From Verrucomicrobiota bacterium (GTDB lineage: Bacteria > Verrucomicrobiota > Verrucomicrobiia > Chthoniobacterales > JAFAMB01), in the NCBI GenBank assembly GCA_019242435.1, contig JAFAVN010000588.1:1-9386 (forward strand): DNA of 9,386 nt, written 5' to 3'. Positions 6,166-9,386 of the stretch are shown here, piece after piece (within the stretch, counting starts at the first letter, position 1; each line of letters starts with the position of its first letter). Below the pieces are notes generated by a model. It was not told the DNA's origin. It made no database searches and worked only from the letters and a program-made list of their open reading frames with translations. The translations under genes and the position numbers were made by a program.

Positions 6166-7644
6166 TCATTTCCAGAAAAGAGCCATGCCCGGTTCGATTC
6201 TTTGCAACACGGTTTGAGGAGCGAAGCCGAAGAAAACCAAGCTCGCCACCAAGAGCAGCACGGGCCAGCCTAAGGCCAAGCTGACATCTTTAACCCCGGC
6301 CCAACGATTCAAGCGCTCGCCGAAGAAAATGTTGCGGTAAGCACGCAGCATATAGACAGCCGAAATGATCAAGCCCCAGAGCGCGCAAACGGTGGCGATT
6401 TGATAGCCATTGAACGCGGCGCCAGGAGTAGCCGTCTTGAAGGCGCCAAAGAACACGAGAAGTTCCGACGCAAAGTTGGCAAATCCAGGTAACCCTATGG
6501 AAGCAAACGTCGCTAACCCAAACAAAAAGCAAAGAAGCGGCATCGATTTGGCCAGACCGCCCAGGTCTCGGTAGTCCAGCGTGCCGGTCTGTTTTCGCAG
6601 TTCGCCGGAGATAGCGAAAAGGGCGGCTATCGATAGGCCGTGCGCCAGCATGAGAAGAGCTGCGCCATTTACTCCGATCAGGTTAGCACTCGCCAATCCC
6701 AGAAAGATGTACCCCATGTGCATGACACTGGAGTACCCCAGCGTCAGATCTAGCTGCTTTTGGGAAATGGTAGCTAGACCAACAAACAGGATGTTGCCAA
6801 CGAGCAGAGCCAGGATCAACCATGACCAGTGGCGAGCCGCTTCCGGCAGAAGAGGAAGCGCCAGACGTAACAAACCGTAGAGCCCGAATTTTTTCAGGAC
6901 TCCGGCATGTAACATGGCCACAGGAACCGGCGCGGAAGCATAAGCTTGAGGAGCCCAGGTATGAAACGGAAATAGCGAAACCAGGGTTCCAAAACCGATC
7001 AGCAAAAGCAAAAAGACGGTGTTAGCCCCGGCGCCGGTAAACACTCTATGCGCAGCTAGCTCCTGCAGCTTAACGATATCGAAGGTCCGCTGTTTATCAG
7101 GAACCATCAGGTAGAGCGCGATAAGGCCAACTAACAAGATGATGCTACCAATCGATAGGTAGATGGTGATTTTCCAGGCGGCCGCTTGCCGATTCCCGGT
7201 TCCCCAGATCCCAATCATCAGAAAAGTCGGGATCAACGCCAGCTCATGAAAAGCATAGAAAAAGAACAGATCGAGTGAAGCAAATGCACCGGCAGCCCCC
7301 GCCGCAATTCCCATAACACAAGCCATATAGCGATGCAGATTCTCCTCATTCCTGGGCGACATCCAAGCTGCCGCCAGCGCTACAATGGAGGTCAGCAAAA
7401 GCAAGGTGGCATTAAGCCCGTCGACGCCGACGTAGAACTTTAAATCCCAGGCGGGTACCAACGGAAGTGAGGAAACAAACTGATAACCACCGGCAACGTG
7501 ATCGTAACCCAGGAATAAGATCAACCCGGCAATCAGCGCCACGACTGTACCCGTGATCGCTGTTCTGCGAGCCGGCAGGCCAAACAAAATTAATATGCCT
7601 GCGACCAAGGGCCCGAGGTAAGTAAGATGCACGAGTAGATTCAT
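6166..7644 (-). CDS. nuoM: NADH-quinone oxidoreductase subunit M (NuoM), divergent form
   Basis: A complete 492-residue antiporter-like subunit of complex I. FYAFHELALIPTFLMIGIWG (129-148) contains the TM5 glutamate (E134). FPFHTW at 225-230, the TM8 lysine K252 in GVLKKFGLYGLLR, H335 in LAHGLS, and E394 in ANFASELLVFFG (TM12) fit NuoM. Two departures stand out. The TM7 position that normally carries lysine before (P)LFPFHTW is leucine (L221 in GFGTLVSLFPFHTW), and the usual LPDAH following it is APQAY. The common DxKRLLAYSS motif reads QLDLTLGYSS (297-306) without Lys-Arg. The frame is intact and otherwise well conserved, so this looks like a functional variant rather than decay. The ATG overlaps the nuoL stop (ATGA), which implies coupled translation; no separate ribosome site is clear. 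Confidence 0.95.
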   Translation of the reverse strand: MNLLVHLTYLGPLVAGILILFGLPARRTAITGTVVALIAGLILFLGYDHVAGGYQFVSSLPLVPAWDLKFYVGVDGLNATLLLLTSIVALAAAWMSPRNEENLHRYMACVMGIAAGAAGAFASLDLFFFYAFHELALIPTFLMIGIWGTGNRQAAAWKITIYLSIGSIILLVGLIALYLMVPDKQRTFDIVKLQELAAHRVFTGAGANTVFLLLLIGFGTLVSLFPFHTWAPQAYASAPVPVAMLHAGVLKKFGLYGLLRLALPLLPEAARHWSWLILALLVGNILFVGLATISQKQLDLTLGYSSVMHMGYIFLGLASANLIGVNGAALLMLAHGLSIAALFAISGELRKQTGTLDYRDLGGLAKSMPLLCFLFGLATFASIGLPGFANFASELLVFFGAFKTATPGAAFNGYQIATVCALWGLIISAVYMLRAYRNIFFGERLNRWAGVKDVSLALGWPVLLLVASLVFFGFAPQTVLQRIEPGMALFWK

Positions 7645-9386
7645 GACGCGAAAAGAATCAGGTAAAGCAGCAGCACCACTCCGAACCCGAACAGGAAGGC
7701 GTATGCTTGCAGGTTACCAATTTGTAAAAACCGGAGAGCAAATCCGAAACCCCAGGTAGTCCCCCCCAACCCACGGACCACGCCACCATCGATGATCCAT
7801 CTGTCGACAAAGCCGGCGACATTGGCCAGCAGGTCTTGCGTCCACTTAACTAACCCGGAATAAAACTGGTCGATGTAGAATCGGTTGGCGAACAAAGGAA
7901 TGTTCACCGGATCGCTGTTCTTCCCCCGGTACAGGGCGATCCCGGCATAACCGCCTGCCACGAACACAAGTAATGAGACCGCGATGGCCGCAAGGGAGGG
8001 CTCGGAGCTTTCAGCACCTGGTAGAAAGATACTGGCAATAGGGGGAAATCCCGCAATCAAAGAGGGGACCGCCAGAATGATAAGCGGGACCGTCATTACC
8101 TGGGGCGTTTCATGAGCGTGATTAGCGCTCTCGGACCGACTGGTGCCGAGAAACGCCACGCAGAAGAGCCGTGCCATGTAATAGGCAGTGAAGAAATTAA
8201 TTATTGAGATCACGGTGGCAGCCGCAAGGTTGTGTTCGAAAGCAGCCGCGACGATGCCGTCCTTACTCCAGAAGCCGGCCAGTGGAGGGCAGCCGGACAA
8301 CGCCAGAGTAGCAATCAGGAAAGTCCAAAACGTGATGGGCATCTTTTTCTGCAACCCGCCCATCTGCCACATGTTTTGCTCGTGATGCATGGCATGGATC
8401 ACTGAGCCTGCTCCCAAGAAAAGCAAGGCCTTGAAAAAGGCGTGGGTATATAGATGGAACAAGCCGGCCACGGGAAGACCCAGACCGACGGCGGAAATCA
8501 TGAGGCCTAACTGCGAGAGAGTAGAATAGGCGAGGACACGTTTGATATCATCCTGTTGAGTCGCCATCAACGCTGCCAGGAGAGAAGTAATCACACCGAT
8601 CCACAAAACGACGTCGAGCGCGACTGGAACACCCTTGAATAGGAAAAAGACCCGAGCCAGCATGTACACGCCAGCGGCCACCATGGTAGCGGCGTGGATC
8701 AGGGCAGAGACCGGAGTTGGACCTTCCATCGCGTCCGGAAGCCAGACATGTAACGGGAATTGAGCTGACTTGCCCACGGCGCCGCAGAAGATCAGAAGCG
8801 CAGTCGCCGTGACGTAGGCGGCGCTCAGCCCGAGCGTTCCCCATTTCTGGCTAAGCTCACCGAACATCACAGTCCCGGAAGCAGACCAGACCATCAGAAT
8901 CCCCAGCATGAACCCAAAGTCACCAATTCGGTTAACAATAAATGCCTTGTTAGCCGCATCCGCAGCGGACGCGCGGTCAAACCAATGTCCAATCAGGATA
9001 TAGGAACTTACACCAACCAGTTCCCAAGAGATGAACATCATGATGAAGTTGTTCGCCAGCACGATTCCCAACATGGAAAACATGAAGAGCGACAGACCTG
9101 CAAAGTAACGAGAACGTCCCCGGTCGTCACCCATATAGCCCAGAGAATAAACGTGGATAACCAGACCGATGCCGGACACGATCAACAGCATCAGTTTGCT
9201 GAACCCGTCGATCAGATAACCGATACGCACCTGGAAGACACCGAGGTCGATCCAGTTGAAGCTAACGTCCTGGTTAGGTCCGGCAAAAACTAACAAACTA
9301 AATAGAATGGAGATCGCTACTGCTGCCACCGAGAGATAGGAACTCAGCTTTTTAAAGGGGTTGGTTACTACCGCAATCGCCGCGGC
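7641..9386 (-). CDS. nuoL: NADH-quinone oxidoreductase subunit L (NuoL), 5' end outside window
   Basis: The distal antiporter-like proton-pumping subunit of complex I; 581 codons are in the window. The frame stays open to the edge: 19 codons precede the GTG at 9329 and read AAAIAVVTNPFKKLSSYLS, which resembles the start of other NuoL proteins, so the true start lies upstream, perhaps 15-40 codons away. Counting from the first codon in the window, the key residues are E122 (SWELVGVSSYILIGHW), K206 (VGKSAQFPLHVWLPDAMEGP), H231 (ALIHAATMV), K319 (HAFFKALLFLGAGS) and K375 (GFWSKDGIV). The C-terminal part (FYIDQFY... to LLLYLILF) contains the region of the long lateral amphipathic helix and the final transmembrane segment. 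It ends in TGA, overlapping the nuoM ATG by four bases. The order L-M-N is the canonical operon end. Confidence 0.97.
   Translation of the reverse strand, partial: AAAIAVVTNPFKKLSSYLSVAAVAISILFSLLVFAGPNQDVSFNWIDLGVFQVRIGYLIDGFSKLMLLIVSGIGLVIHVYSLGYMGDDRGRSRYFAGLSLFMFSMLGIVLANNFIMMFISWELVGVSSYILIGHWFDRASAADAANKAFIVNRIGDFGFMLGILMVWSASGTVMFGELSQKWGTLGLSAAYVTATALLIFCGAVGKSAQFPLHVWLPDAMEGPTPVSALIHAATMVAAGVYMLARVFFLFKGVPVALDVVLWIGVITSLLAALMATQQDDIKRVLAYSTLSQLGLMISAVGLGLPVAGLFHLYTHAFFKALLFLGAGSVIHAMHHEQNMWQMGGLQKKMPITFWTFLIATLALSGCPPLAGFWSKDGIVAAAFEHNLAAATVISIINFFTAYYMARLFCVAFLGTSRSESANHAHETPQVMTVPLIILAVPSLIAGFPPIASIFLPGAESSEPSLAAIAVSLLVFVAGGYAGIALYRGKNSDPVNIPLFANRFYIDQFYSGLVKWTQDLLANVAGFVDRWIIDGGVVRGLGGTTWGFGFALRFLQIGNLQAYAFLFGFGVVLLLYLILFAS

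Noticed and set aside
9327..9329. GTG as the true start of nuoL
   Set aside because: The frame stays open for 19 more codons to the window edge and reads as the expected hydrophobic and basic N-terminal region of NuoL, so the gene starts outside the window.

Overview
The window reads as an ordinary chromosomal segment of a free-living respiratory bacterium. All seven genes lie on the minus strand, so transcription runs from high to low coordinates. The organism cannot be fixed without a search. A Verrucomicrobiota-like lineage is my best guess, from the unusual NuoM sequence, the UbiA subfamily, the short AT-rich heptamer repeat and the sparse Shine-Dalgarno signals. This is inference only.

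Layout, in transcription order. The right half (4728-9386) is the tail of a complex I (NADH-quinone oxidoreductase) operon: nuoL (5' end cut by the window edge), nuoM and nuoN, tightly packed (4-base ATGA overlap, then a 4-base gap). These encode the three antiporter-like proton-pumping membrane subunits. Next come a membrane-anchored PpiD/SurA-like periplasmic folding factor (2812-4287), a UbiA-family polyprenyltransferase probably acting in quinone synthesis (1685-2536), an RNA 2',3'-cyclic phosphodiesterase/2H ligase family protein, ThpR (780-1325), and a metallo-beta-lactamase-fold hydrolase (5-700). Complex I needs a membrane quinone, so nuo genes beside a prenyltransferase of quinone synthesis make functional sense. 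The other genes are general housekeeping.

The three larger spacers (1326-1684, 2537-2811, 4288-4727) carry the non-coding interest. Each holds copies of one degenerate palindromic repeat, with core GGAGGGGAGCCGCTTTGCAGGC at one end and GCGGCTCCCGGGAA-like sequence at the other. I count five copies plus one truncated half-copy. In two spacers the copies form head-to-head inverted pairs. The pair after nuoN builds a 379-bp fold-back with 13-bp perfect terminal inverted repeats whose outer end runs into the nuoN stop codon. A four-unit heptamer tandem repeat lies just upstream of the ubiA GTG start.

The most interesting protein observation is in NuoM. The lysine normally present in TM7 of antiporter-like subunits is replaced by leucine (L221), and the Lys-Arg of the usual 'DxKRLLAYSS' motif is also missing, although NuoL and NuoN keep these residues. 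I see no CRISPR array, tRNA, rRNA, transposase or phage gene, and no convincing new multi-gene system.
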